This document shows positions 25,293 to 37,750 of a DNA stretch of 64,000 nucleotides, one piece after another. Below the pieces are notes generated by a model. That model had not been told where the DNA came from, did no database searches, and worked only from the letters and a program-made list of their open reading frames with translations. Origin of the DNA: Phylloscopus collybita (Eukaryota > Chordata > Aves > Passeriformes > Phylloscopidae); NCBI GenBank assembly GCA_027886175.1, contig JAJNNQ010000003.1, forward strand, positions 4,751,501-4,815,500. Direction: 5' to 3'. The translations under genes and the position numbers were made by a program. The stretch's first letter is position 1, and the number at the start of each line of letters is the position of its first letter.

Positions 25293-28200
25293 GTTGTGAT
25301 TAGTTGGTTTTTTTAAAAGTCATTTTTGTGAAGTGTGCTTTGACTTGAAAAAATAGAAAGGAGTGCTTTCAGTGGCTGTATTTACCAAGTCCAATATTAG
25401 TACACTTAGATGAAGGAACAGTCTTATTCATACTGGAAAGGATAATTGTTCTTTAAGTACACACTTTCTTCTTTGCTGGAAACCACTTATCAGGTCAGAC
25501 TGTCCTGTCAGTGTGTCTTTCTGTATTACAGAAAGAATAAGTGGATTGTTCTGAATTGCCATCCTTTGAGATGGTGCTCTAAGCCCAATATTTCAGTTTC
25601 CCCATCTTTTGATGATTCAGCAGCCTGGCTTGGCAGATGCCTCTGTTGCCTTTAAAGTAGTTTCTCAGCTAATGTTTTGCATTAAAAAGATTTGCAGGTG
25701 CACTGGAAGCACATTGCTTCTTTCTTTTACTGTGTTATGCAAGCACAACTCAGTAGAACAGTTCTGTGCCAGGTCCCCCTTCTTTGTGTTTGCTGGATGA
25801 TGCTTTCAGATCTCATCTCCTTACCTCTTGAAGTACTTGTAGCTGAAATACCAGTTTTTCCATGGGACTTTTTTGGCTTTTAGTCTGGATGTGCCCTCAT
25901 TTGTTGCAACGCTTAACTGCCTCTGTGCTTTATTGTTTTCATCCTGTCCCTGAAGCTTTAGGGTGATGTCTTTGCTTTTTAAAAGTACAGTTGTAAAAAT
26001 GGAATGAAATTGGAATAAATGCTTTGTTTGATCTTTGCAAATGATCTATGTTAATTGCTCTTAACATGGTTTGTTGTGATGTGGAGACAAATGTTAAGTG
26101 TTTGTTGGAAGAGATTTTAGTTACTTGTAAGGTGGGAAGAGCCTTCAGGATAGATTCACATAGGAATGACTTCCTTAAGAAAGGTGGTTTATATGACTCC
26201 ATAAATAGGTTCTAGCTTTAAGAGGACACACATTTACAGGGTGTAATTGAAGTCTCCATTAGAAGCTGGTGATGAGAAAGCATCACAGCAGGGCTGGTGG
26301 AAGAGGAGGCGTGTGGAGTTTTCCAGGCTGCAGTGTGGCCAGCAGGGCAGGTCAGTGCCTCGTGCTTTGGGGCTGACAGAATGGAGGTTCTGATGGGCTG
26401 CTCTGGGCACACTGGCTCTTGCTCACCCTCATGTGTTACTGGATTTGTGAAGCCTCAGCTGTGCCAGCACCACAGAGCTGCATTAGAAGCTGTGCCTGGA
26501 AATGCTGAGCTCTGGGGAAAAGCCTTTCCTCAAAAGACCTGTTCTTATACACGTAGAATAAAGCAGACTGGAGCTGGTGAAACACCTTGGCCTTGCCAGC
26601 AGCCAGCTGGAGAGTGATGCAAAAGGCAAATTTGCCAGTGAACAGGCCTGCAGTGTAAGGCAATTGCCTGGGAACATTCACTTGCTTTATCTTCCTGAGA
26701 GTAAGGGCTGCAGAGCTGCACAAGGCAGGGCAAGGAATGTCTCTGCCTGCTTGACAGTAATCCCTCTCTGGACTACCCAAAATGGCATTTCTAGCACTGA
26801 ATTTATTTTTTTTTTCTAGTTTCCCACACTTTATTTCTACTACTGTTGACTGTGTTTAATGCTTTCATGTCGCTTTCAGAGCTGTTTCTGCTTCTAATCC
26901 ACTTGTAACTCCTTAGGGGATTCAGGGAGCAATAATTAACCTTTTGGTCCAAGAATTTCAGTGGTTTCCTGTAGGTACTCCACTGCAAGCTCTAAAAAGC
27001 TTGGAGTATAAAATGGAGGGGCAGCTAGCTGTGCTACAGCACATCTGTGCAGAATGTTGGGTTAATTAGTTGGGGAAGCTTTATTTCAGCTTGGTTCACT
27101 CACTGCACCTGCAGAGGTGCAGCAGGTTTTCTGCTTGCCGGCTCTTTGCAAAGCTGTGTTTACCAACCCTGTGGTTTCAGCACTTGGCTTAAGCTTAGGC
27201 ACTGCACACAGTGCTGTGTGTGCTTGTTCTTGTCTTTTAGGGTCACAGGCTTTAAATGAGAGAGACAAGAGCACAGCTGAATGAGGAACAAGATTTGGTA
27301 CTTCCCAGTAGCATAATAAGTCTGTGCACCTTGCAAACAACTGAAAGCACTTTGGCTGGGTTTTATACTGAGCCACAGCATCTGAGCTGAGTGACTGAAC
27401 TTTCTGCCAAAATTTAGTTACCTCTTCATGGTTTATCAATTTATTAATTTATTTTAATTTTACTGGTTCTTTGGCACGCGTGTTTTAAGGTTTGATAAAT
27501 TAGGAGGTTCAGGATCTGCCACTTGTGGGTTTTGCTGTAAAGAGCACTTGTGGCAAACTGACTGAATTGCTTCATGCCTCTATTAGTACCTCTATTTTTT
27601 GTCCAGTCAAAAAAACTCCCCAAAAACAAACAAAAAAAAAACCCCTTAAGCTCAAGCACTCTTTTTGAAGTATTAATTTTAAAAAGTCAGCTTTATTGTT
27701 TAAGATGTAGCATGTTCCCTGATTTTTCTTACTGAAGAGATGCTGGAAATGTTTAGCCTGCCTGTTGTGTGTGACTGAGAGGAGTATTGCACACAGAATG
27801 GTGTGAGTTCCCTGGTCTTTCCTGTGGGATGTGCCTGGAAATCCGTTGGGATCTGGGGCACAGTCTTTTAAAGTAGATAACAGAACGGATACAAGTGATT
27901 GTTTTGTTTTTTCATGTTTTGTTGTTTTATTTTCTTTTCCCAAAAAATGGAATGCATTCCATAAGTTATGTGCCGTAGACATTGTAAATGCAGTAAATTT
28001 TAATGATTTAAAGCATTTGTGAGGAACCTGTGGCTGGATCCCAGGTGTGACTTGGTGCTCCCCAGCTGTATGAAGCACGATATATCTCACGGAAGGGAAA
28101 GTTCACCACACTGGAAAATGTTCAATGTGGGGTTTTAATAAGCCTGAGCCCTGCAAGCGGCTCTTTGACCATAGCGAGGAAAATGTTCTCATAAGGGGAA

Positions 28201-28457
28201 ATACTTTAAGTGAGCTCTGGGACTGAATTGCATCACCTGGATTCAGGTGAACGTCATCCTACTCACTGCTCTGAGGCCACAGAGCAGGTAGGGGATATGG
28301 CCTGCCTGGAGTGGGAATTTTCTTCTGTGGGCTTAAACTCTTGCATAAGTAAACCAGTAGTGTACAAAAGAGGTAACAGTGTATGCCCTCGGCCCTTAGC
28401 AGGTGGCATTTCTGCATTTGTATGAGAGTGATTCCCCGCAGTGTATATAGTTTTATA

Positions 28458-28690
28458 TTATAGAATGGCTTGGGTTGGAAGGGACATTAAAGCCCTTCTC
28501 TTTCCACCCCCTGCCAAAGGCAGGGACACCTTCCACCAGGCTGTTCCAAGCCCTGTCCGACCTGGCCTTGGACACTTCCAGGGATCCCAGAAGCATCCAC
28601 AGCTTCTCTGGGCCACCTCTGCCAGGCCCTCACCACCCTCATAGTAAAGAAATTTTTCCTAATATCGAATCTAAAACTTCCCAGAGTTAG
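28458..28690 (-). mobile_element. CR1 LINE 3' fragment, antisense
   Basis: It begins with the terminal TATAGAATGG and GGGTTGGAAGGGACATTAAA. The ordered CR1 3' blocks then follow: GGCAGGGACACCTTCCACCA, CTGTCCGACCTGGCCTTGG, CACTTCCAGGGATCC, CATCCACAGCTTCTCTGGGC, TCACCACCCTCATAGTAAAG and TTCCTAATATC. This is the reverse complement of an avian CR1 3' end, about 230 bp long and 5'-truncated. It lies in intron 2, antisense to the gene. Confidence 0.93.
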
Positions 28691-30261
28691 TTTACTTATT
28701 TCTGAACCTGAGCTTATGCCTGCATTAGCTTTGTGGGCACTTCTTTAGTCTCTTCCCCTGGCCATGAGAGTTGGACAGTGGGAGCAAGGGAGGCACGAGT
28801 GACACGTGCTTGACTTGTGATGAAAACTTACTCTGGATGTACTCTGTGGGATTATAAATATTTATAGTAGCTATGCAACATAGTAACATTCATCACTCAA
28901 CAAACATGACTTTCAATAAGATAGAATGACATTCTTAAATGCAAAGTAAATGCAAAAAGAGCACTATGGAGATAACAAGCATTCTCTGAGGATGCAGCAG
29001 GTACGGCTGGGTTTCAGCACCAAGTGGATTAAACTGCTAAATTAAACACCCCAGTACTTTTTTCAGGGGAAAGAAAAATCCTTTGGGATTGTGCTACTGA
29101 CGCCCTACTCCTAGCTGTCACATGCTCCAGCTTTTTGGATGGGAGGAGGCCAAGGGCTGAGAGTGGGCTGGGGTGACCTCGGACACGAGACCGCACCCTC
29201 GAGGTGCTGCCAGCCAGCAGTGAGGGCTCCAAGTGACCCTTCCAAGTTCTTCTCCCCTCTTGCCATCTCATAAGAGTGCATGCTTGTTCTGGTGAAGATT
29301 GCAAGAGGCATAGCACAATTAAAGGTCATCTGGGTTTGTTTTCATTAAAATAGAGACGTTATCTTTACGCTTTTTTTTATTGCTTTCCTCAGATTTTTTT
29401 TTATTAAAAGTGTTAGAAGTGAGGCACTCTCATGAAGATCCCTTGTGTGAAAGGAAAGAGGGCAGCTGTATTCCAGGCTGCAAAGTGTGATTTTTATGGG
29501 TTGTTTATGAGGACGTGGGGAAAAAATAAATCATGGAATTAGTTTTAGATACTTAGTGTGTATAAACAAAATTATTATTTTCAATAATGCCTTGACATTA
29601 TTTGTCCCAGGTGACTGGGACAAGTCAGGGGTGTTGGCTGGATGGTGTCCCGTGTATAACACAACGTGTGCTGGCTGTAATGGTTTGGCCTTAAGCTCTG
29701 CATCTCTTTGGTTGGTGCTGTGCAGTTGTGAGCTCTGGGGAGTTGTGTGCAGCATGGGGGGACTGGGTGGTGGGATGGATTGTGGGGAACACCCCACTAC
29801 TCCAGTTTTGGGAAGGGAGGGGCTGGGTTGCAGCCTCTGGAAGGATCTTTGAGGAGCGTGGTTGCTGCTCCTAAGTCTGAGGCCACTTTGGTTTCATGTC
29901 CTCCCTTTGTGCCCAGCCCCTGCTCCACTGTTGACCCACATCAGTCACACCTTGGCTATTCCTGTTTGCTCTTGATATTGCTGCCTTCCCCCAGCAACAG
30001 CCTGTAAATGTTTTCTTGGGCTCCAAAGGTGGCTGATTTGAGCATCGAGCAGTAAGGAGCTTTTTCCATATCCATAGCATTTTAATGGAAGCTACTGTAG
30101 GTTAAGTTCCAGGCTGTGCCCACAGCCTCATGATGGGAGGACAAAGCTGTGTGGCTGCTGCTCTACAGGAAACAAGTTTGTTACTGGAACAGTTAGTCTT
30201 AAACCCGTGTGTGATTAGGTAAGGATGATGCTGCTTCATTTTGACCATCAAAAGCAATAGC

Positions 30262-30286
30262 TTTTTTTTTTTTTTTTTTTTTTTTT
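30262..30286. repeat. Poly-T tract (T25)
   Basis: Twenty-five consecutive T, the longest homopolymer in the window. On the minus strand it would be a poly-A tail, but I see no AATAAA signal and no recognisable retrocopy next to it. It is best treated as simple sequence. Confidence 0.95.
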
Positions 30287-32116
30287 AAATGCAGAATCCC
30301 AAGGAATTATTTTTAAGGGACAGCTGTGGGTGTGCCAATGTGGATGCTTGTGCTGGTGATGGACTCCTGGGACATGAGTTTGTAGATCTGATAACTCCGG
30401 GGTAGGCATGTGCCTTGTGTAGGAAGAGGAATCTTGCTTTAGGGAAACGATGGAGTTTTACATGCACGGGGCATCAGTCTTAGTTAGGGTCTGTATTTTG
30501 AGGAGCTGGACCAAGTCCTTCCAAAGTTGTAAAGGTGTGCAAGGGCTTCTGATTTATGTTAATCAAATTTGTTAGTAAATAACCAGCTTTAGGGCTGTTG
30601 GTTTAGACACGCAATGCAAATGAGCTGATGAAATGTTTCTATGATTTTTGGCTTCTTTGTGTTCTGGCTTCTTGTTTGTTGGTTGTTTGGGATGTTTCTA
30701 TTAAGCTGGATGACGCTGCATTGCTCCGCGCTTCTTTTGACCTGATGCCCATGTCCCATGGTGGATAATTCACGCCTATTCATAGCAAAAAAGCACTTAA
30801 ATGCTGTCACTTAAATGTTGATTGTTGGGAGATTAGGGATGGAATGGCTTTGTGCCTGTTATCTTTTCTGAACCATTTATTGTGCTCTGTATGCTGGATC
30901 AGGTCCACCCTGATCAGTGCTCCCTGAGAAATGATTGTTGCAGACAACATAATGGCTTTCATATGTCATTTTCTGATTTCTAGCTTGTGCTTTAAAAATG
31001 TTGGTGGAATAATGGGTTTCTGTAGGATTACTGTAATTCAAAAGGTCATCTAGGTAATAATTATCTTATGCATTTGGCTTAAGGAATTCAGAAACACAAC
31101 ATGAATTCAAATTCTCTCTTTCCAGATTGAATGATTAAATTCTGCATGCAGATGTCCCAGAATATAAAGACCAGGCCTAAATTTAGAGAGAGCTTTCACA
31201 AAGAAGAGATTAATCTTGGTACAAATTGAAAATTTAATTTATATCTTGATTGAACTTCTGACAAAGCAGTTAGTAGAAGTGTGTGTAAAGTATTTTAGTG
31301 AAAGTTTCACGAGCAGCAAGGTGAGATAAATGGTCTCTGGTTTCCAGTGAAACTGTCCATTTAAGAAAGGATTCTAAATCATAGGTTTTAAACCCATTGT
31401 TTCAGACACCTGAAAATTAATAAAGATGATATAACATACCGTGAACTGGGATATATTTTTGGTGCTTCCTGATCCTTGTGTGATCCCATTGTCTGCAGGA
31501 TTCAGCAATGGGAGACTTTGGGGTGATGGTTTTATTATTTTAGAAATTATTATGTTTGTTAATAAATAGTTTATTACTGGTTCTGTGTGCAACAGTTGAA
31601 CTGTGTGTACGCCTACTGGTTTTGCTTAACAGAGATCTTATGTGCAAGACTGAAATTGAAAATTTTGAAAACATAACAAATCAACACCCCACAGCAAAAA
31701 AACTTTTATTCCCTTAAACTTGAAATCCCATTATGGGTTGGTGCTGCATGTTGGAGTTTATGCACTCTCTGTTCTCATGTGCCAGTGGTCTGAAAATTTA
31801 TGTCCTCTACTTGGCTACTAGCATTTGGCCAAGTTAAACACACCCTCAAGATTTTGGTGTGGAACTGAAAGCTTTAATTCTCACCTGTACATGCAATTCA
31901 GTTACATCTTTATTTCAGCTCTTAAAATGTAGATGAGTAGATGGGTTTCAGATCTCTGCCTGCTCCTGGAGTCTGGGACCTGCAGGTGTAATATGCCAGT
32001 CTGTTCCCTCCCTGCCTCCCCACCTCTTCCAGAAGAGGGATACCATAGATGCTGTTTGGGAAAACTTAAATTTTTGGAGATCACAATGAAACCAATGTTT
32101 ATTTTTCTCTCTGCAG

Positions 32117-32192
32117 GTCTTTTTGGTTCAAGTTAATCCAGGTGAAACTTTTACAATAAGGGCTGAGGATGGAACCCTCCAGTGCATCCAAG
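32117..32192 (+). CDS. FNDC3B: FNDC3B coding exon 2 (residues 38-62 plus first base of codon 63)
   Basis: This 76-bp exon continues the FNDC3B frame after residue 37. It encodes VFLVQ followed by VNPGETFTIRAEDGTLQ and CIQ, then leaves one G before the strong donor G|GTAAGA, so the exon ends in phase 1 (a Gly codon would follow, as in the family). The VNPGE-FTIR-EDG segment is shared by FNDC3A and FNDC3B and precedes the proline-rich N-terminal region and the FN3 domains. The ETFTIRAEDGTL form is the FNDC3B version. From memory of the human protein, residue 39 is Ile where this sequence has Phe. The acceptor has a good pyrimidine tract (32099-32116). The next coding exon, expected to encode a long proline- and histidine-rich stretch, is not in the window. 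Confidence 0.95.
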
Positions 32193-33170
32193 GTAAGAGG
32201 CTACACAAACACGTGGGTGAGCATTGCTTTGCTTTATGGAATACCTGTTCTGTCATCTCTCCAAAATTGTGATATGCAGCTCTGAAAATGCACTGAAGCA
32301 CCGGGAATGAGAACTTGCAGACGTGGCTGCTCTCTGCATTCTAGGAGTTCAGTATCTCAGAATGAGTCATGCATTTCTTGGAAGTCCAGGAGGATTTCTC
32401 TCTTCTGTTCTTTATCAGTCCCATCTTGCAGCCTCTCTGCATCTTTCCTTTGACACCCCCTCCATTTAAAGAGTGGAGGAGTGGGTGGTTCTTGCTTCAA
32501 GTTCCATCCCCATGGAAATGATGAATTAATAGTTGTTTGAGATAGACGCTACAGAAGCTTCCCTGAACACCAGCCAGGGTTATTTGGTCTTGATGAGCAA
32601 TAATAACAGCAATTTAAAGCTGCTTGTTGAGATTTATAGCCAACATGCTGTGTGGTAAGAAATTGGTCCATGTGGCAATTAACAGAGGAATAAAGCTGGC
32701 TACTCCTTTTATTTGAAAAGAATGCTTTATTCTGGCTTAGTACATGAAAGATTTCCATTACAAATATAATTATGACCCCATTTATTTATGATTTTGTTCA
32801 TGCTCAAAGTGGTGTTCAGGCAGTGTATTTAAATGAATGCAACTTGAAACCTCATGGTTCTGTATTCCCAGTAATTTAACGTGTTTGTGCCAATGGGACT
32901 TGTTTGGTACTCATCAGCAGTCTTTCATAAAATTGATTTAGAATTTCCAGCCTAAGATTGTCTCCTTTTATTTGCTATAGCTGCAGTATTGACTGCCAAG
33001 GCTCATGTTTATTTGTATACAACCTTTCAGTTTGGCCTGAAAATTCTTGATATTCTTTTCAAGCTAAAGCTTTGGATCCTACTTTACTGTAAAATATTTT
33101 TATTGCTGAATTGCATACATGCTTCAAACACAGGAAAACACCTGACTGTGTTGCTGTTCTGGTTTTTTTG

Positions 33171-33186
33171 TTTTTTTTTTTTTTTT
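33171..33186. repeat. Poly-T tract (T16)
   Basis: Sixteen T, preceded by GGTTTTTTTG. Simple sequence. Confidence 0.9.
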
Positions 33187-35661
33187 CCTTTTGGTAAAGC
33201 TGCTCTTACCATGCATTTGTGGAACTTAATAGTGATCTATTGCAGAAGATCTATTGTAATCAGCCTGCAAATATACTAAGATTTGGATTTGTGAAAGGTC
33301 TGGTTTTGTGCTCTGAGGTTATTATAGGAGACAGGCTTATTTTGTGTGCAGTGTTTTTGGAAATGACATACCCCCTTCCTCCAAAAGTCTTAGTGTCTTT
33401 TTTTTTTTTTCTTTTCCCCTCCTGTGATAGAGGTTTTGGGATGTTTAAAGGTTATAGAGTGTTTGGTATGTTTAAAGGTGAATGTGCTTCCTATACATAG
33501 GGCAGCATTCAGACAGTAATGATGCATTTTCCAATGCTCCCACATTGCACTATGATTAGCAGGATAAGGAATAATTTTAGCACTATGTTAAGGCAGCATG
33601 AAAGTCTCTTTCTGGGCAGTGCCTCTCAGCTGGTAGCTCCCTGTGGAACAGATGATACTTGCTTTTTCCTTAGTGCCACGTACTCAGGGTTATGACATAA
33701 GATGTGCTGCTGAATATTCAGAGTGGGAAGGAGTGCTTTATTACAAATTGGGTGATTCTCCTGAGTTCAGGGAGTGCACGCTGCTAATAAAAACTTGAGA
33801 TGTCAGGCTTGGTAACACTAAATTCTTCAGGATACACGAAAGCTCTTCCCTTTGGCATGTGACTGTTCTGCAGGGACAGCTAACTTTGCTTATGCAGAAT
33901 ATTTTTTTTTTTGTTTTTTTAAATTTTACTTTTTTCATATGACTTTTTGAGCAGTATGAAGTCTTTGGGTTGTGCTCCTGGAGCCAGTTCTGGAAGTCCT
34001 GTGAGCTCCACTTTGTGTCCAGAACCCTGCTTGGCTCCACAGCTGTGGTGTATCTGGTGATGATGTGCTTTAGGGGACTGAGGCAAAAACAACAGAGAAG
34101 ATGACTTAGTGAATCTTCATTTATCTTATGAAGGTTGGAAGAAAGACACTAGCTTGAGTAAAACTTCTGTGGAATATCCTCTCTTTTAAACACCCTGAAG
34201 TGTAATTAGCCACTAATTGAGTGGCCAAGTTTTAAGTTTTAAGCCAGAAATAACAGAGGCACATTTGATTTTTTTTTTTTTCATGTTTTGGAGCAGTGGA
34301 AAAATCTCAAAACCAAAAACTTTTTCCAGTTCTTTGGGGTTGCAGCAGTAAGATAATCATTGAAAACATAAAAAAAAAAATAACCCCTAAGTAATAAAAA
34401 CAAGGAATAAATATGTATTTGTAGCTGAGGATGCAAGGTGTTGCAGCAAGTGCTCTCTTCATTCTCGTTTTGGGTGTTTGTTGCATATACAGTTGAATAA
34501 TACTTGTTCAAGACAATGATTTATAAGCTCTCTAGGTCATGGTGTGGGCCTGGATTAGGCAGCTCTTGGAAATTATGGTGGCTAGGAGAAGTTCAGCTGC
34601 TCAGTGGGCATGGAAAGGGTCTGTGGTTTCCTTGAAGAGACAGATTTAAAGATAAATTAAATAAAAACCCCCACAATTAATCTGGTCTTCTGGAGAAACC
34701 CAGCCCTTCAGTGCACAGTGCACGTGGTGAGTTGTTTAGGGAAGCATCTGAGCAGTTCCAGGTGCTCTCAGCAGGAATTGTGTTGTTGTCTGACTTCAAC
34801 AGGATTTGCCTTCTCCATCCCATGTGATAGAAGAGGTGCTGTGGTTATGTGACTTTTGTAGCCTTTATAACAACAGCCAAATAAAGGAATAAAGGAAAGG
34901 GATGTTGGGGATTAATTGAGATTAATTTTTTAATAGTTGCTGGAAGCTGAATGAAGGAGAAGCCTGTGACCTGAGGCTGCCTGTGTGGATGGGAAGCACA
35001 TGGTGCTGCCCAGCTGGGCTGTTAAACACCCCAGGGCTTGCAGAATGTTGGGGCTGGCCACCTGGCCTGTGGTATGAAGTGGAAACATAAAGCACATCCT
35101 TTATTCATGTGTGATTACATGGCCAGTCTTTGTTCCTTTTAATCCATGTGGGTGTTAATGACAAATTATTGGTGTGCTTCCTTTGGGAATTCCCTGCTCA
35201 TCCCCTGCTGCCAAACACCCAGAAGGAGCTTGGGGCTCTGACTGCAAAGCTGCCCCTCTGACTGATTTAGGATCTTCATTCAGTGTCTTTGGAAGGTGGA
35301 ACATGTGTATGTGCTCTGTCATCACTATTTCAGAAGCTGCTCTTTATATGAAGTTTGATATTAAATACTTCATAAATGTGCCAATACTTTAAATGCTGCA
35401 TTTCCTTTTCACATATTCCCATTTTATTTATCAAAAACTCAGGACTTGACTGTTGCTAGCTCTGCAAGAAAAGGGCAAGGACAGGGCATATCCTCTGCCA
35501 TTTCTTTACTCAGCTATTAACTATGGACCTTGTATTTCCTTTGTATGAAAGATTGCTTTTAGCTAGTGCTTTGTGGTAACCACAATAAATGAAATATGGA
35601 GCAGGGTTGAGAGCCTGGATCTGGTAACTACAGAATGGAATTTAAACAGACCCCTGAATTT

Positions 35662-35680
35662 AAAAAAAAAAAAAAAAAAA
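35662..35680. repeat. Poly-A tract (A19)
   Basis: Nineteen consecutive A following CCTGAATTT. No polyadenylation signal or recognisable retrocopy lies immediately upstream, so it is listed as simple sequence. Confidence 0.9.
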
Positions 35681-37183
35681 GTATTCTGCTTTCTAAATTT
35701 CAGAATAAACAGATCTCATGTGAAGCTCACATGTTCAGGAAACTCATGTTCCCTAGTGGCTGATTAAAGATGAGGTTTTTTTACCTAATATCTGAAGATC
35801 CTTGGTAGAAACTTTTGTTGCTGCCTGAGAGTTTTGTCATACACACTTTTGTGCATAGTTTGGGGCAGTGAAGCTGTACTTGAGAATCTGTTCAGAGTTT
35901 TTCCCTCCTGGAAGGCAGTAATGCCAAGCTGTCACACCTGCTGTGGTAAGAAGAACATGGACAGAATGATTATTCTGGTGCCACTTGACCTTACTTGTCA
36001 CCCACATGTTGAAAATATCTATGTACAGAGTCTGCATAAAGCTCCTATCCATTGATCACACAGAATTGCCCAGTTATTGCTAAATGTCCTTTTTATTGCC
36101 ATCCATGTAAATGGTCCTTGAGCTGCATCGTGTTTTCTGCCAAAACAAAACTGAATTTTCTGTATGCATGTAAAGCTGCAAAAAGCCTGTAACAAGGTAG
36201 AAGAGCAAGCAGCAGCAAAGCAGCTGATGGAAGAAAAATTGGAATTCCTGGTAATTTCTGCCTAACCCATTCTGCTGGAAATACTCTCTTGAAACGCACC
36301 TCTAGTCTTTGTGTCTTGCATGAAAGCACAAAGTTTGGAATAATGAGGAACAAAATTTGACTGAAAAGAAAACAAATATGCTGAAGGATTAAAAATTCTG
36401 CTTCAATTCTGGCCTGGAACAGGGGGAATTCACCCTTGCATAGGGTGAGCAAGGATCTGCATTAAACTGGTTTTGTGATTTATTCAAGGACAAGGTGCAG
36501 TGTCATGGAGGGGTTGTAGTTATGTTAGAGCATAAATATCTGTGTTGCAGACAAGGACCTAAATTGCTTTGGGGTGGTTATATTTTGAAATGAAAACAGG
36601 ATAAAAACATAGACAGTTTACTAATACTGGTATTTGTTTCAAGTGATGTTTTCAGATGCTTTGCCATTGAGACTGAACTTGAAGCCTTTACTTCTTATCT
36701 TGTATAACAAAGAATATAAGAATTAAATTTCAGTGCTGCTTTTTCTGTGACTCTAAAAGTGACTTACTCAAGAAAAAGACCAGAAGTATGCAAAAAATTT
36801 AGCAGTGGTTTCTCAAATGAAAGATTTCCTGGAATTATTATTCCCTTAATTTGGTGGGTGGGTGTGGTTTGGTGTGGTAGTGCAAAGGAATGGATAATAT
36901 TAAAGGCTTACCAGCTGTATATTTGTATAGGAAGAGTGTGTGTGTCAGTGAAATAAGGCTGTTAGTACAGTCCAAGCAAACCAAACAAAGTGTATATTTT
37001 TTTTCCTCTATGGTATGAGGTTAGAAATGAGGAAGTGAGTCAGTTTCTTGCAGGAGAGGAAAGAGTTGAAAATAGATGGGACATAGTGTGAGCAAATGAG
37101 TGGTACCTGTGGAGTATTCCTGGGTGGGGACAAAAGACACCAGGATGAGAGTGGTGATGGGCACATACAAGGCAACAGATGGA

Positions 37184-37750
37184 TCATAGAATCCCAGAAT
37201 GGTTTGGGTTTGGAAGGGGCCTTAAAGATCATCTCATTCCAGTCCCCCTGCCATGGGCAGGGACACCTTCCACTATCCCAGGTTCCTCCAAGCCCTGCCC
37301 AACCTGGCCTTGGCCACTTGTAGGGATGGAACAGTCACAGCTTCTCCGAACAACCTGTTCTAGTGTATTAACACCTTGACAGTAAAGGATTTCTTCCTCT
37401 TGCCTAATGTAAACCTGCCTTCTTTTTGATTAAAGCCTTGTCCTGTCACTCCGTAACCTTGTCCAAAGTCCCTCTCCAGCTCTTTTTGAGCCCCTTTAGG
37501 CACTGCAAGGGGTTCTGAGGTCTCCTCAGGGCCTTCTCCTGGCTGAAGAGCTCCACTCTCAGCCTGTCTCCGTAGCAACCTTACAGTTGTCTTCCTCCTC
37601 TGAACTCTAACCAATAGTTCCACCTTCTTTTCATGCTGGGGATCCCAGAGTTGGATGCAGTACTCTAGGTGAGGTCTCAGGAGAGGAGAGTAAAGGGAGA
37701 CAATCACCTCCCTTGACCTTCTGATCCCAGTTCTTTTGGATGTTGCATCG
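37184..37750 (-). mobile_element. CR1 LINE, antisense, longest copy in the window
   Basis: About 565 bp of a CR1 element on the minus strand. The 3' terminal repeats TCATAGAATCCCAGAATGG lie at 37184-37202, followed by GGTTTGGAAGGGGCCTTAAA and the usual 3' UTR blocks. Further in (about 37590-37707, minus strand) it encodes the end of the CR1 ORF2 reverse-transcriptase protein: the SLYSPLLRPHLEYCIQLWDP motif is clear. The frame is then broken: the stretch after VQRR reads out of frame, and the EGRFTLGKRKKSF stretch near the C-terminus is recovered later. The element is therefore 5'-truncated and inactive. Similarity fades near 37750 after TTCTTTTGGATGTTGCA. Confidence 0.93.
37360..37707 (-). 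pseudogene. CR1 ORF2 (reverse transcriptase) C-terminal remnant, frameshifted
   Basis: This 115-codon open frame on the minus strand covers the ORF2 C-terminus of the CR1 copy. Residues from about 3 to 40 match the conserved LRPHLEYC region in frame. The middle is read in a shifted frame (Glu/Pro-rich, no similarity), and the GRFTLGKRKKSF stretch near the end resembles the CR1 tail again. Even if translated it would lack the endonuclease and the catalytic YxDD core of the reverse transcriptase, so it is dead. Confidence 0.85.

Larger units (their letters stand above)
24295..32116 (+). other. FNDC3B: FNDC3B intron 2
   Basis: This 7,822-bp intron is bounded by GTCAGG at the 5' end and a pyrimidine-rich TTTTTCTCTCTGCAG at the 3' end; the flanking codons join in phase 0. 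It holds an antisense CR1 copy near 28.5 kb, a 32-bp tandem duplication near 25.2 kb and a 25-T run near 30.3 kb. No coding exon, RNA gene or other named element was recognised in the remainder on either strand. Confidence 0.9.

Noticed and set aside
27572..28090. 172-codon minus-strand open frame in intron 2.
   Set aside because: No family recognised. It includes the translation of an A-rich run (27622-27640) and has no supporting gene context.
30262..30470. T25 tract considered as the antisense poly-A tail of a processed pseudogene.
   Set aside because: No AATAAA-like signal at the right distance on the minus strand, and no recognisable gene sequence or target-site duplication beside it.
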